From Bacteroidales bacterium (GTDB taxonomy: Bacteria; Bacteroidota; Bacteroidia; Bacteroidales; UBA932): DNA of 49,822 bases. Below, piece after piece: positions 1 through 8,096 of this stretch (its first letter is position 1; each line of letters begins with the position of its first letter). The stretch is taken from NCBI GenBank assembly GCA_017471085.1, contig JAFUWW010000080.1, positions 1 through 49,822 on the forward strand, in the 5' to 3' direction. The notes beneath the pieces were generated by a model. It had not been told where the DNA came from and did no database searches. It was given only the letters and a program-made list of their open reading frames with translations. The translations under genes were made by a program, and so were the position numbers.

Positions 1-181
1 ACCAATTGTAGGCGGGGATTCCCAACTGTTCTACCGGAGCCGACGGATGCACCATCAGCTGCGCTTTCTGCTCAAGGGTAAGGCGCGCGACCAGTTCACC
101 GGCCCGTTCCGCAGGGGACGGGGGCTGCGAACAACCGGCCGCGAGCAGCGCAAGGCCCAGTATCCATACAATCTTATTCAT
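1..181 (-). CDS. Glycoside hydrolase family 3 lipoprotein, 5' part only
   Basis: Only the first 60 codons are inside the window; the gene runs off the left edge. Translation from the ATG at 181 gives a lipoprotein signal peptide (hydrophobic LGLALLAAG followed by Cys17) and then LTLEQKAQLM and APVEQLGIPAYNW. These two blocks are the standard N-terminal start of GH3 beta-glucosidase/beta-xylosidase domains, where the second leads into the substrate-contacting WWNEALHG region. It is therefore probably an exported, lipid-anchored exo-glycosidase acting on plant oligosaccharides. The exact sugar specificity cannot be read from this fragment. A TATTTTTG -7 box on the minus strand at 203-210 lies 21 bases before the ATG. 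The gene diverges from the peptide transporter at 305. Confidence 0.8.
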   Translation of the reverse strand, partial: MNKIVWILGLALLAAGCSQPPSPAERAGELVARLTLEQKAQLMVHPSAPVEQLGIPAYNW

Positions 182-202
182 AGATGTCAGAATCAACTTG
201 CA

Positions 203-272
203 CAAAAATAGCCATTATTTTCTACTTTGGCCTGCGCCCGATTGCTATTTCGGATTTTTTTTTCCAACTTTG
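203..272. promoter_or_regulatory. Divergent promoters for the GH3 gene and the peptide transporter
   Basis: On the minus strand TATTTTTG (203-210) matches the Bacteroidetes -7 consensus TAnnTTTG; no clear -33 element is seen. On the plus strand TTG (242-244), a 20-base spacer and CAACTTTG (265-272, one mismatch to TAnnTTTG) form a plausible promoter 32 bases before the transporter start. The strands are assigned by sequence match only. Confidence 0.45.
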
Positions 273-304
273 TATGAACCGAACAAACTAATAAACTAAA
301 CTAT

Positions 305-1978
305 ATGTTCAAAGGACAACCCAAAGGACTATTCGCCCTTGCCCTGGCCAACACCGGTGAGCGTTTCGGCTACTACACCATGCTGGCCATCTTCATGCTG
401 TTCCTGCAGGCCAAATTCGGCTGGGAGCAGGCGCTTTCCAGCCAGGTCTATTCCATTTTCCTGGCACTGGTCTATTTCATGCCCGTGGTAGGCGGCATCC
501 TGGCCGACAAGATCGGCTATGGAAAATGCGTGGTCACCGGTATCTGCGTCATGTTCGCAGGCTACCTGGCCCTCTCCATCCCTACCGGTGCCAATGCCCT
601 GGGCGTAGCCCTCATGCTGGGCGCCCTGCTGCTCATCTCCGTAGGTACCGGCCTGTTCAAGGGCAACCTGCAGGTCATGGTCGGCAACCTGTACGACGAT
701 CCCAAGTACTCGTCCAAGCGTGACGCCGCCTTCTCCCTTTTCTACATGGCCATCAACATCGGCGCCATGTTCGCTCCGTCCGCCGCCACCGCCATCACCA
801 ACCGTTTCATGGGCAAGGCCGGCCTCATCTACAAGGCCGACATCCCCGCCCTGGCACACCAGCTGATGGACAGCACCATCACCCCGGAAAACGCCTCCCG
901 TCTGGCCGAACTCCAGGCCCAGATGCCGGATGCCAGCGTCGCCTCCATGGCTCCGGCAGATTTCAGCGCCTATTATATCGAGCATCTCTCATCGGCCTAT
1001 AACATGGGCTTCGCCGTCGCCTGCATTTCCCTGATCATCTCCATCGCCATCTATTTTGCCTGCCGCGGCTGGTTCAAGCACGCAGACGTCAACGCCAAGC
1101 AGGCTGCCGCCAGCAACGCCCCCGTGGTGGAACTCACCCCCAAGCAGACCCGCGAGCGCATCACCGCCCTCATCATGGTGTTCGCCGTGGTCATCTTCTT
1201 CTGGATGGCTTTCCATCAGAACGGCCAGTCCCTCACCTGGTTCGCCCGTGACTATACCCAGAGCTTCGCCACCGGTCCGGTGCGCATGGGCTTCAACATC
1301 TGGATCCTGGCCCTCATCGCCGTGAGCATCTACACCCTGTTCGGCATCTTCCAGAGCGAATCCAAAAAGAGCAAGCTCATCTGCGGCGTGGTCACCGCCC
1401 TTCTGTGGGGCGGCGCCTACTGGATCTACACCGGCATGCCCAGCCCTCTGGAAATCCAGCCCCAGCTGTTCCAGCAGTTCAATCCGTTCTACGTGGTATT
1501 CCTTACCCCTATCTCCATGGCCATTTTCAGCGCCCTGGGAGCCAAAGGCAAGGAACCGTCGGCCCCTGTCAAAATCGGCCTCGGCATGTTCGTGGCCGCC
1601 CTCGGCTACCTGATCATGATCTTCGGCTCCATCGGCCAGGCCTCCCCTGCCCAGCTCCAGGGAACCGTTTCTCCGGATCCCGTGGTGCCCATGTACCTGA
1701 TCTCCACCTACCTCGTACTCACCTTCGCAGAACTGCTCCTGAGCCCGATGGGCATCTCCTTCGTCACCAAGGTGGCCCCTCCCAAGTACAAGGGCCTCAT
1801 GATGGGTCTGTGGTTCGCCTCCACCGCAGTCGGCAACTACCTCAGTTCCATCCCCGGCCTCCTCTGGAAGGCAGTTCCGCTCTGGGCCAACTGGGCCATC
1901 CTCATGGCGCTCTGCGTCATTGCCGGCGCCATCATGTTCGCCATGATGAAACGCATCAACGAGGCCACCGCAGCCTGA
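305..1978 (+). CDS. POT/PTR2-family proton-dependent di/tripeptide transporter
   Basis: This 557-residue inner-membrane protein belongs to the proton-dependent oligopeptide transporter branch of the major facilitator superfamily. The signature lies in the first helix: GERFGYY at residues 18-24, then a second conserved block around residues 60-90 (PVVGGILADKIGYG and following). About a dozen hydrophobic helices are visible, with a charged loop near residues 262-285 separating the halves. In the family the ExxERFxYY motif couples protons to peptide uptake; here the first Glu position holds Asn16 while Glu19 and Arg20 are kept. The length is normal for bacterial POT proteins. It stands alone, with a hairpin terminator at 2007-2043. 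The peptide role follows from the family; the actual substrate is not shown by the sequence. Confidence 0.88.
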   Translation: MFKGQPKGLFALALANTGERFGYYTMLAIFMLFLQAKFGWEQALSSQVYSIFLALVYFMPVVGGILADKIGYGKCVVTGICVMFAGYLALSIPTGANALGVALMLGALLLISVGTGLFKGNLQVMVGNLYDDPKYSSKRDAAFSLFYMAINIGAMFAPSAATAITNRFMGKAGLIYKADIPALAHQLMDSTITPENASRLAELQAQMPDASVASMAPADFSAYYIEHLSSAYNMGFAVACISLIISIAIYFACRGWFKHADVNAKQAAASNAPVVELTPKQTRERITALIMVFAVVIFFWMAFHQNGQSLTWFARDYTQSFATGPVRMGFNIWILALIAVSIYTLFGIFQSESKKSKLICGVVTALLWGGAYWIYTGMPSPLEIQPQLFQQFNPFYVVFLTPISMAIFSALGAKGKEPSAPVKIGLGMFVAALGYLIMIFGSIGQASPAQLQGTVSPDPVVPMYLISTYLVLTFAELLLSPMGISFVTKVAPPKYKGLMMGLWFASTAVGNYLSSIPGLLWKAVPLWANWAILMALCVIAGAIMFAMMKRINEATAA

Positions 1979-2006
1979 CAGACCCATTCCGGGCTATCCG
2001 TTTTTC

Positions 2007-2043
2007 GGGAGAGGTCCTCTGGTCGCGGATCGGGACCTCTCCC
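2007..2043 (+). terminator. Hairpin after the peptide transporter gene
   Basis: A perfect 11-bp stem (GGGAGAGGTCC at 2007-2017 with GGACCTCTCCC at 2033-2043) closes a 15-base loop 28 bases after the transporter stop. There is no T-tract downstream, so it may be a weak terminator or a 3'-end-protecting hairpin. Confidence 0.6.
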
Positions 2044-2058
2044 AAATAATAACCTGAA

Positions 2059-2790
2059 GTGCCAAGACTCTATATCATATCAGGGCCCAACGGTTCCGGG
2101 AAGACTACGGCTTCGTACTCTTTCCTTCCGGAACTGCTGGATTGCAGCGAATTCGTAAATTCCGACGAGTTCGCCAAGCACTTGGCGCCCTTCGCCCCGG
2201 AAAGCGCCTACATCACGGCCAGCCGCCTGATGCTGCAGAAAGTCCAATACCTGTTCAACAGGAGGGAGGACTTCTGCATCGAGACCACCCTGGCCACCCG
2301 GTCCCTGCTGAAAATGGTGCGCAAGGCCCAGCAGCAGGGTTATTATGTCACGGTCCTGTACCTTTGGCTCAGCAGCCCGGACATCGCGGTGGAAAGAGTG
2401 GCCATCCGGGTAAAGGCCGGCGGCCATAACATCCCGGAGCAGACCATCCGCCGCCGCTACCAGATGGGACTGAACTACCTGTTCCACAGTTACATGCCCG
2501 TGTGCGACAAATGGATCCTGGTAGACAATTCCACCCCTCCCTTCGAAGTGGTGGCCGAAGGAACGCGAAAAGGGCTGCAAATCAGAAACATGGAAGTATA
2601 CATACGGATCCGCGGCCAGGTAACCGACCTGGTAGACATCCCGACTCCCATCGAAAACGTCACTGAATTCATCGTAAAGGAAATGGCCAAGGCCCCGCTG
2701 GCGCATGACGGAGTGCCCTTCTCGCCCGCTTCCTCCGATGAACAGCATCCTTCCGGAGAACCGGAAGAAAAAACTGCATCAAAAGAATAA
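2059..2790 (+). CDS. Zeta-toxin-like P-loop kinase, no antitoxin seen
   Basis: This 243-residue protein begins with GTG at 2059 and has a Walker A motif GPNGSGKTT at residues 9-17. NSDEF near residue 35 and IETTLATRS further on fit the zeta toxin / UDP-N-acetylglucosamine kinase fold. Zeta family members phosphorylate UDP-GlcNAc or related small molecules, but many chromosomal homologues have no proven toxicity. No small epsilon-like antitoxin gene precedes it; upstream is a terminator. Its stop overlaps the tldD start (TAATG at 2788-2792), which implies translational coupling with the protease pair. The C-terminal 40 residues are polar and likely disordered. The kinase fold is well supported; the toxin role is uncertain. 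Confidence 0.75.
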   Translation: MPRLYIISGPNGSGKTTASYSFLPELLDCSEFVNSDEFAKHLAPFAPESAYITASRLMLQKVQYLFNRREDFCIETTLATRSLLKMVRKAQQQGYYVTVLYLWLSSPDIAVERVAIRVKAGGHNIPEQTIRRRYQMGLNYLFHSYMPVCDKWILVDNSTPPFEVVAEGTRKGLQIRNMEVYIRIRGQVTDLVDIPTPIENVTEFIVKEMAKAPLAHDGVPFSPASSDEQHPSGEPEEKTASKE

Positions 2791-4226
2791 TGATAGGAAG
2801 CAAAGACTATTATTTCAACATTTTCCGGACAGACCTTCCCATGATGGACCGCCTGGTGGAAGAAGGCCTCTGCAGCGGAGGCAGTTACTGCGACCTCTAC
2901 TTCGAAAACACCACCTACGGCAGTCTTCTCCGCCGGGACGGCACCGTCTCTTCCGGCGGTTCCCACCAGGATTTCGGCGTAGGCATCCGGGTTCTGAGCG
3001 GAGAAAAGACGGGCTACGCCTATTCGGAAAGCACAGCCTGGGCCGATATGCTCTCCTGCGCCCGCGCAGCCGCCCAGATAGCCGACAAGCCCTCCGAAGT
3101 CAATCCCCACGGCACGGCCGACCCGCGGAAAGGGGAACCCAATCCGGCGGCGGACCGCTATCCCATGCAGCAGCCCTGGCGGGACATTCCCATGCATACG
3201 TTCCTGCCATTCCTTCAAAAACTGGAAGAATCGGTCCGCTCGCGTGACACCCGGATCGTGAAAGTCATCGCCAACCTGGCTTTCCAGGTGAGCGACATCC
3301 TCATGTACAACTCGGCCCGGGAACTGAAATACGATACGCGGCCCATGGGCAGCGTTTCACTCTCGGTCATCTTCCAGCAAGACGGCCGCGTAGAGAACAA
3401 ATCTACCTCCAGGAGTTTCCGCTGCGGGGCGGAGATGCTGACGGACGCCCTGGCCGAAGAAATGGCCGCGGATGTTGTCAAAGGCGTGGACGAACGGTTT
3501 GCCGCCCGCAGGCCCAAAGGCGGACAGATGCCCGTGGTGATGGGGGCCGGCGCCTCCGGCATCCTCCTGCACGAAGCCATGGGGCACGCCTTCGAGGCCG
3601 ATTTCAACCGCAAAGGCACCTCTATCTTCTCCGACAAAATGGGCTGCCGGATCTGCCCCGAAGGCATCAACATCCTTGACGACGGAACCCTTCCCGGCAA
3701 CCGGGGCACACTGAATTACGACGATGAAGGTGTACCCGGCCAGAAAACCTATATGGTGGAGGACGGCATACTCACCTCGTATCTGCACGACCGCATCAGC
3801 GCCGCCCACTACGGCGTCCGTCCCACCGGCAACGGAAGGCGGGAGAGTTTCCGCTATGCCCCCCTGCCGCGCATGAGGGCCACCTACATGGAAAGCGGGA
3901 CAGCCAAGGCCGAAGACCTCATCGCGGAAGTGCGCAACGGCATCTTCGTCGATGAATTCTCCAACGGGCAGGTGCAGATCGGAGAGGGCGATTTCACCTT
4001 CTTCGTCAAATCCGGCTTCCTGATCGAGGACGGCCGCCTCACCATGCCCGTGAAGGACATCAACATCATCGGAAACGGACCGGCTGCCCTGGCCGATATC
4101 AGGGGCGTGGCCGACGACCTGATCATCGACCCCGGCGCCTGGACTTGCGGCAAGGAACAGTCGGTGCCGGTAAGCTGCGGAATCCCTACCGTACTGATCG
4201 GCAGTCTGACCGTCGGAGGAGAATAG
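2790..4226 (+). CDS. tldD: TldD metalloprotease, catalytic subunit
   Basis: TldD pairs with TldE (PmbA) to form a cytoplasmic zinc protease that unfolds and degrades small peptides, such as microcin precursors and the CcdA antitoxin in enterobacteria. The 478-residue product carries the family's HExxxH zinc motif as HEAMGH (His261, Glu262, His266) within GILLHEAMGHAFEADFNRKG, which matches the diagnostic TldD block. The C-terminal region with a conserved Cys-rich turn (WTCGKEQSVPVSCG) is also typical. The start ATG at 2790 shares one base with the upstream kinase stop. The partner gene follows after 16 bases. Identification is firm; the natural substrate in this bacterium is unknown. Confidence 0.92.
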   Translation: MIGSKDYYFNIFRTDLPMMDRLVEEGLCSGGSYCDLYFENTTYGSLLRRDGTVSSGGSHQDFGVGIRVLSGEKTGYAYSESTAWADMLSCARAAAQIADKPSEVNPHGTADPRKGEPNPAADRYPMQQPWRDIPMHTFLPFLQKLEESVRSRDTRIVKVIANLAFQVSDILMYNSARELKYDTRPMGSVSLSVIFQQDGRVENKSTSRSFRCGAEMLTDALAEEMAADVVKGVDERFAARRPKGGQMPVVMGAGASGILLHEAMGHAFEADFNRKGTSIFSDKMGCRICPEGINILDDGTLPGNRGTLNYDDEGVPGQKTYMVEDGILTSYLHDRISAAHYGVRPTGNGRRESFRYAPLPRMRATYMESGTAKAEDLIAEVRNGIFVDEFSNGQVQIGEGDFTFFVKSGFLIEDGRLTMPVKDINIIGNGPAALADIRGVADDLIIDPGAWTCGKEQSVPVSCGIPTVLIGSLTVGGE

Positions 4227-4242
4227 GCTATAAAGAAAGATT

Positions 4243-5610
4243 ATGATGGAACTCAATACGATGACTGCAACGCTTACGGATGAAGAAATCCAGCTGGCCC
4301 GGCATTGTCTGGCATACGCCCTGGAACAGGGTGCCGAAAAAGTCCGGATCACCCTTACCAAAAGCCTGATGAACCTTACTGGCCTGCTGAACGGCGAAGT
4401 GGACAAGACCGCCCACGCCCTGGACAGGAGCCTGCAGCTCCAGCTGTTCGCCGGCGGCCGGTTCGGCACATTCTCCAGCAACCGCCTGGAAAAAAAAGGC
4501 CTGGAAAAATTCATTGCCGATGCCATCGGCACCACCCGGATGCTGGAACAGGACGATTTCCGTACGCTCCCCTCCCCGGAACGCCTGGCCAAGGACGCCG
4601 TCTCCGGAAAAGAACTGGGGCTCTACGACCCTGCCTACGAAAAACTGACGGTGCAGGAGCACCGCTCCATGGCCTTGAAATCCATGGCCTGGCCCCGGAA
4701 GGCGGAGCTGGAAGACGGTTTCACCCTGATTTCGGAAGAAGGCGAATACTCCGACAGCATCTTCGACATGGTAACCCTGGACAGCCAGGGCCTCTATGCC
4801 CGCCACACGGAAACGTCTTTCGAAATAGGCTATGAATCCACCGTGGAAGACAAAGACGGAAACAGGTTCTCCAGTTACTGGTGGGACGCCTCCCCCACCC
4901 TCGGCGCCCTGCAATGGGCCGGATGTGCCCGGACGGCATGCCTGAGAGCAGCAGCCCAGATTGGCCCGCAAAGCGTTCCCAGCGGCAAATACAACCTGAT
5001 TGTAGACAGCGAATGCGCCTCCCGCCTGCTGTCTCCCGTCTTGAGCGCCCTCGGCGGCTCCAGCCTCCAGCAGAAAAACTCCTTCCTTACGGATTCCCTG
5101 GGCAAGAAACTGTTCCCGGAAACGCTCACTGTATTGGACAGTCCGCGCACCCCGGGCGAAACAGGATGCAGGCTGTTTGACAGCGAAGGCGTGGCCACCC
5201 GGGAGATGCCCGTCATAGAAAAAGGCGTGATAAAGACTTATTTCCTGAATACGTACATGGCCGGGAAAATGCAGATGGAGCCCACCATCGAGGACGCCAC
5301 CCGCGTGAAAGTGCTGCCCGTAGGCGGCTGCAGAACGGCGGAGGACGTGCTCCGGAAAGTAGGCGACGGCATTCTGGTGACAGGATTCAACGGCGGCAAC
5401 TCCAACGCCGCTACCGGCAATTTCTCCTATGGCATCGAAGGATTCCTGATCAAGGACGGCAAAAAAGTGCATCCCGTACGCGAGATGCTCATAACCGGCG
5501 ATTTCCTCACCCTCTGGGGCCATCTTGTAGCGGCAGCGGAGGACGCCCGCACCTGCATGTCCCGGCTCATCCCCACCCTCGCCTTCAAAGACGTGGATTT
5601 CAGCGCATAG
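4243..5610 (+). CDS. pmbA: TldE/PmbA-type metalloprotease partner subunit
   Basis: This 455-residue protein is the TldE (PmbA) half of the TldD/TldE heterodimer. It shares the overall fold but lacks the HExxxH zinc motif of TldD, as expected for the partner that shapes the substrate channel. Diagnostic segments are GVIKTYFLNTYMAGKM and GGNSNAATGNFSYGIEGF, both near the C-terminus. It follows tldD by 16 bases. Two adjacent ATG codons at 4243 and 4246 could start it, and I chose the first. A glycosyltransferase gene begins 6 bases after its stop. In the family the two subunits act together, so the pair probably has a shared peptide substrate. Confidence 0.9.
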   Translation: MMELNTMTATLTDEEIQLARHCLAYALEQGAEKVRITLTKSLMNLTGLLNGEVDKTAHALDRSLQLQLFAGGRFGTFSSNRLEKKGLEKFIADAIGTTRMLEQDDFRTLPSPERLAKDAVSGKELGLYDPAYEKLTVQEHRSMALKSMAWPRKAELEDGFTLISEEGEYSDSIFDMVTLDSQGLYARHTETSFEIGYESTVEDKDGNRFSSYWWDASPTLGALQWAGCARTACLRAAAQIGPQSVPSGKYNLIVDSECASRLLSPVLSALGGSSLQQKNSFLTDSLGKKLFPETLTVLDSPRTPGETGCRLFDSEGVATREMPVIEKGVIKTYFLNTYMAGKMQMEPTIEDATRVKVLPVGGCRTAEDVLRKVGDGILVTGFNGGNSNAATGNFSYGIEGFLIKDGKKVHPVREMLITGDFLTLWGHLVAAAEDARTCMSRLIPTLAFKDVDFSA

Positions 5611-5615
5611 GCACC

Positions 5616-6626
5616 ATGAAAACGGCGGTTGTCATACTGAATTACAACACCAGGGACTACCTGCGGCGTTTCCTCCCCGGCCTCATCGCCTCCTGCCAAG
5701 GGCTGGACGCGGAAGTGGTGGTCGCGGACAACGCCTCCAAAGACGGGTCCGCGGACATGATGCAGGCCGAGTTCCCGGAAGTCCCGCTGATCGTCCTGGA
5801 CAAGAATTATGGATTCACCGGAGGCTATGACAGGGCGCTTGCGATGGTGGAAGCCGACTATTACGTGCTCATCAACTCGGACATCGAAGTGCCGGAAGGC
5901 TGGCTGCGGCCGCTCGTGAACTGGATGGACTCCCATCCGGAGTGCGGCGCCTGCGGTCCCAAGCTTCTGTCGTTCAACGCCCGGGACACCTTCGAATATG
6001 CCGGAGCCGCCGGCGGCCTGGCCGACCGTTACGGCTATCCCTTCTGCCGCGGCCGCGTCATGCAGAAAGTAGAGAAAGATTATGGCCAGTACGATACCCC
6101 TTCCGACGTACTCTGGGTCAGCGGCGCCTGCCTGATGGTACGCGCCTCCCTCTGGAAAGAACTGGGCGGCCTGGACGACCGCTTCTTCGCCCACATGGAA
6201 GAAATCGACCTCTGCTGGCGGATGCAGCTCCGGGGCTGGAAAGTAACCGTCGTGCCCGATTCCTTCGTCTACCATATCGGAGGAGGGACCCTGCCCAACG
6301 AATCGCCCTTCAAACTCCGGCTCAATTTCAGGAACAACCTCCTGCTCCTGGAAAACAATCTTCCCGCCACCTTCTCGGCGCAGGGAATGACAGAGAAAAA
6401 AGCCCGCCGGAAAGCCCGCCGCCGCATTTTCGTGCGGATGTGCCTGGACGGGGCATCGGCCCTTGTGTATCTGGCCACAGGCCGATGGAGTTTCTACCGG
6501 GCGGTGGTACAGGCCCATCAGGAATACCGGAAACTGCGCAGGCCGGGAGAGATTCCCGCCGGGGCCCGTCTCCCGAAAGGCCTTTACGACGGCTGGATCG
6601 TTCCCAAAGGACTGTTTGGGAAATAA
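5616..6626 (+). CDS. Family 2 glycosyltransferase, rhamnosyltransferase-like
   Basis: The 336-residue enzyme has the GT2 GT-A fold: VVILNYNTRDYL at the N-terminus, VVADNASKDGS (nucleotide-binding loop), the metal-binding NSD within LINSDIEVP, and the catalytic EEIDLCWR near residue 195. It resembles the WcaE/rhamnosyltransferase subgroup that moves dTDP- or UDP-activated sugars onto polysaccharide or lipid-linked acceptors at the inner face of the membrane. No strongly hydrophobic helix is evident apart from a short segment near residue 285. It lies between pmbA and trkA with no other polysaccharide genes, so its acceptor is unknown. The -7 box for trkA starts 5 bases after its stop. Confidence 0.85.
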   Translation: MKTAVVILNYNTRDYLRRFLPGLIASCQGLDAEVVVADNASKDGSADMMQAEFPEVPLIVLDKNYGFTGGYDRALAMVEADYYVLINSDIEVPEGWLRPLVNWMDSHPECGACGPKLLSFNARDTFEYAGAAGGLADRYGYPFCRGRVMQKVEKDYGQYDTPSDVLWVSGACLMVRASLWKELGGLDDRFFAHMEEIDLCWRMQLRGWKVTVVPDSFVYHIGGGTLPNESPFKLRLNFRNNLLLLENNLPATFSAQGMTEKKARRKARRRIFVRMCLDGASALVYLATGRWSFYRAVVQAHQEYRKLRRPGEIPAGARLPKGLYDGWIVPKGLFGK

Positions 6627-6630
6627 TTGT

Positions 6631-6638
6631 TATATTTG
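6631..6638 (+). promoter_or_regulatory. Promoter -7 box for trkA
   Basis: TATATTTG is a perfect match to TAnnTTTG, ending 21 bases before the trkA ATG at 6660. A TTTG at 6615-6618 is too close for a usual -33 box, so this promoter is supported by the -7 element only. Confidence 0.5.
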
Positions 6639-6659
6639 CGGAAATCAAGACTTCAGGAT

Positions 6660-8027
6660 ATGAAAATCATTATTGAAGGCGCCGGTCAGGTGGGCGCGCA
6701 TCTGGCCAAGATGCTGAGCCATGCTTCCAATGAAATCACCGTCATCGACGAAGACGCCGAGCGGCTCCGGAAACTGGTCTCCACGGCCGATGTCTCCACC
6801 CTGCACGGGCAGCCTTCGTCCATCCCCCTCCTGAAGGAAGCCGGGTGCCAGGGAGCAGACCTGTTCATCGCCGTCAATCCCTTCCAGTCGCAGAGCGTAA
6901 ACATCGTCAGTGCCCTGCTGGCCAAGAAAATCGGCACCAAACGCGTCATCGCCCGCATCGACGACGAGAGTTATCTCTCGCCGGAAAACAAATTGCTGTT
7001 CAAGGACATGGGCATCGACATGCTGTTCTATCCGGAGAAAAGCGCCAGCGATGAAATTGTTGAAATGCTCCAGCACAGCGCCTCCACCGATTCCATGGAC
7101 TTCGCCCGCGGAAAACTGCAACTGGCCGTGTTCAAGCTGGATGACGACTCTCCGCTGCTGGACTTGCAGGTGGCAGAATTCGCCAAAACCGTGAAGACGG
7201 CCGAGCCGGAAGCTGATTTCCGGATTGTGGCCATCTCCCGCGGCGGCGTCACCCTCATCCCCCAGTACGACACTCCCTTCAAATACATGGACTATCTCTA
7301 CATCATCTCCAGGCGGGAAGGCATGTCCGTGCTGATGAAGTATCTGGGGAAAGACAAGATCGACATCCGCCGGGTGCTGATCCTGGGAGGCAGTGAAATC
7401 GGGGAAATGGTGGCGAGCCGCCTGGCCGCCCTCAAACTGGACGACATCAAGATCATCGACATAGACCCTGCCCGGAGCCGGCAGCTTTCGGAAGACCTTC
7501 CGGACCTTGTGAGCGTCGCGTGCGGCGACATCCGCAATTCCGACTTCCTGCTGGAAGAGGACATCAAGGGATATCAGGCCGTCCTGGCCACCACCGGCAA
7601 CGACGAAGTGAATATCCTCTCCTGCGTGGCCGCGAAGAAACTGGGCGTTCCCCGAGTCATCGCCCAGGTCGAGAATCTGGAATATATCCGCCTGGCGGAG
7701 GAGATGGGCGTGGACTCGGTCATCAACAAGAAACTGATCACGGCCGGAAGAATTTTCAAATTCACCCTGTCCGACAAGGTAAGGTCGGTCCGGTACATGA
7801 GCGGGACCGATGCCGAGGTGCTGGAATATACCGCAGCCCCGGATTCGAAAATCACCAAAGGGATGCTCAAAGACATTGATTTTCCGCACAATGCGATTAT
7901 CGGCGGGGTTATCCGCGGCGGGGAGAGTTTCATCGCAGTGGGGCATACCCGGATTGAAGCATACGACCGCGTAGCCGTTTTCGCCCTGCCGGACGCCGTA
8001 AAAGATGTGGACAGGATGTTCCGGTAG
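6660..8027 (+). CDS. trkA: TrkA, NAD-binding regulator of Trk potassium uptake
   Basis: TrkA is the cytoplasmic regulatory ring protein of the TrkH/TrkG potassium channel. The 455-residue product has the double arrangement typical of TrkA: two RCK-N Rossmann domains (GAGQVG at residues 7-12 and GGSEIG near residue 243), each followed by an RCK-C domain. The ATG at 6660 is preferred over one 33 bases upstream because it begins directly at the conserved MKIIIEGAGQVG and because the -7 box at 6631-6638 lies downstream of the earlier ATG. No trkH gene is in the window. It is followed by the decarboxylase promoter at 8032-8062. Confidence 0.92.
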   Translation: MKIIIEGAGQVGAHLAKMLSHASNEITVIDEDAERLRKLVSTADVSTLHGQPSSIPLLKEAGCQGADLFIAVNPFQSQSVNIVSALLAKKIGTKRVIARIDDESYLSPENKLLFKDMGIDMLFYPEKSASDEIVEMLQHSASTDSMDFARGKLQLAVFKLDDDSPLLDLQVAEFAKTVKTAEPEADFRIVAISRGGVTLIPQYDTPFKYMDYLYIISRREGMSVLMKYLGKDKIDIRRVLILGGSEIGEMVASRLAALKLDDIKIIDIDPARSRQLSEDLPDLVSVACGDIRNSDFLLEEDIKGYQAVLATTGNDEVNILSCVAAKKLGVPRVIAQVENLEYIRLAEEMGVDSVINKKLITAGRIFKFTLSDKVRSVRYMSGTDAEVLEYTAAPDSKITKGMLKDIDFPHNAIIGGVIRGGESFIAVGHTRIEAYDRVAVFALPDAVKDVDRMFR

Positions 8028-8031
8028 CCTC

Positions 8032-8062
8032 TTGCAAAAAAAACGGTTTTTTCCTAAATTTG
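8032..8062 (+). promoter_or_regulatory. Promoter of the methylmalonyl-CoA decarboxylase operon
   Basis: TTG (8032-8034), a 20-base spacer and TAAATTTG (8055-8062, perfect TAnnTTTG) give a complete Bacteroidetes-type promoter with a leader of about 30 bases before the ATG at 8097. Confidence 0.65.
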
Positions 8063-8096
8063 TAGGATTCTTGACTTAAACACAAATAGCATAAAT

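Noticed and set aside
8031..8052. A-run/T-run around 8035-8052 as a terminator of trkA
   Set aside because: The symmetric A6-CGG-T6 has no G/C stem, and the stretch is better explained as the spacer of the mmdA promoter.
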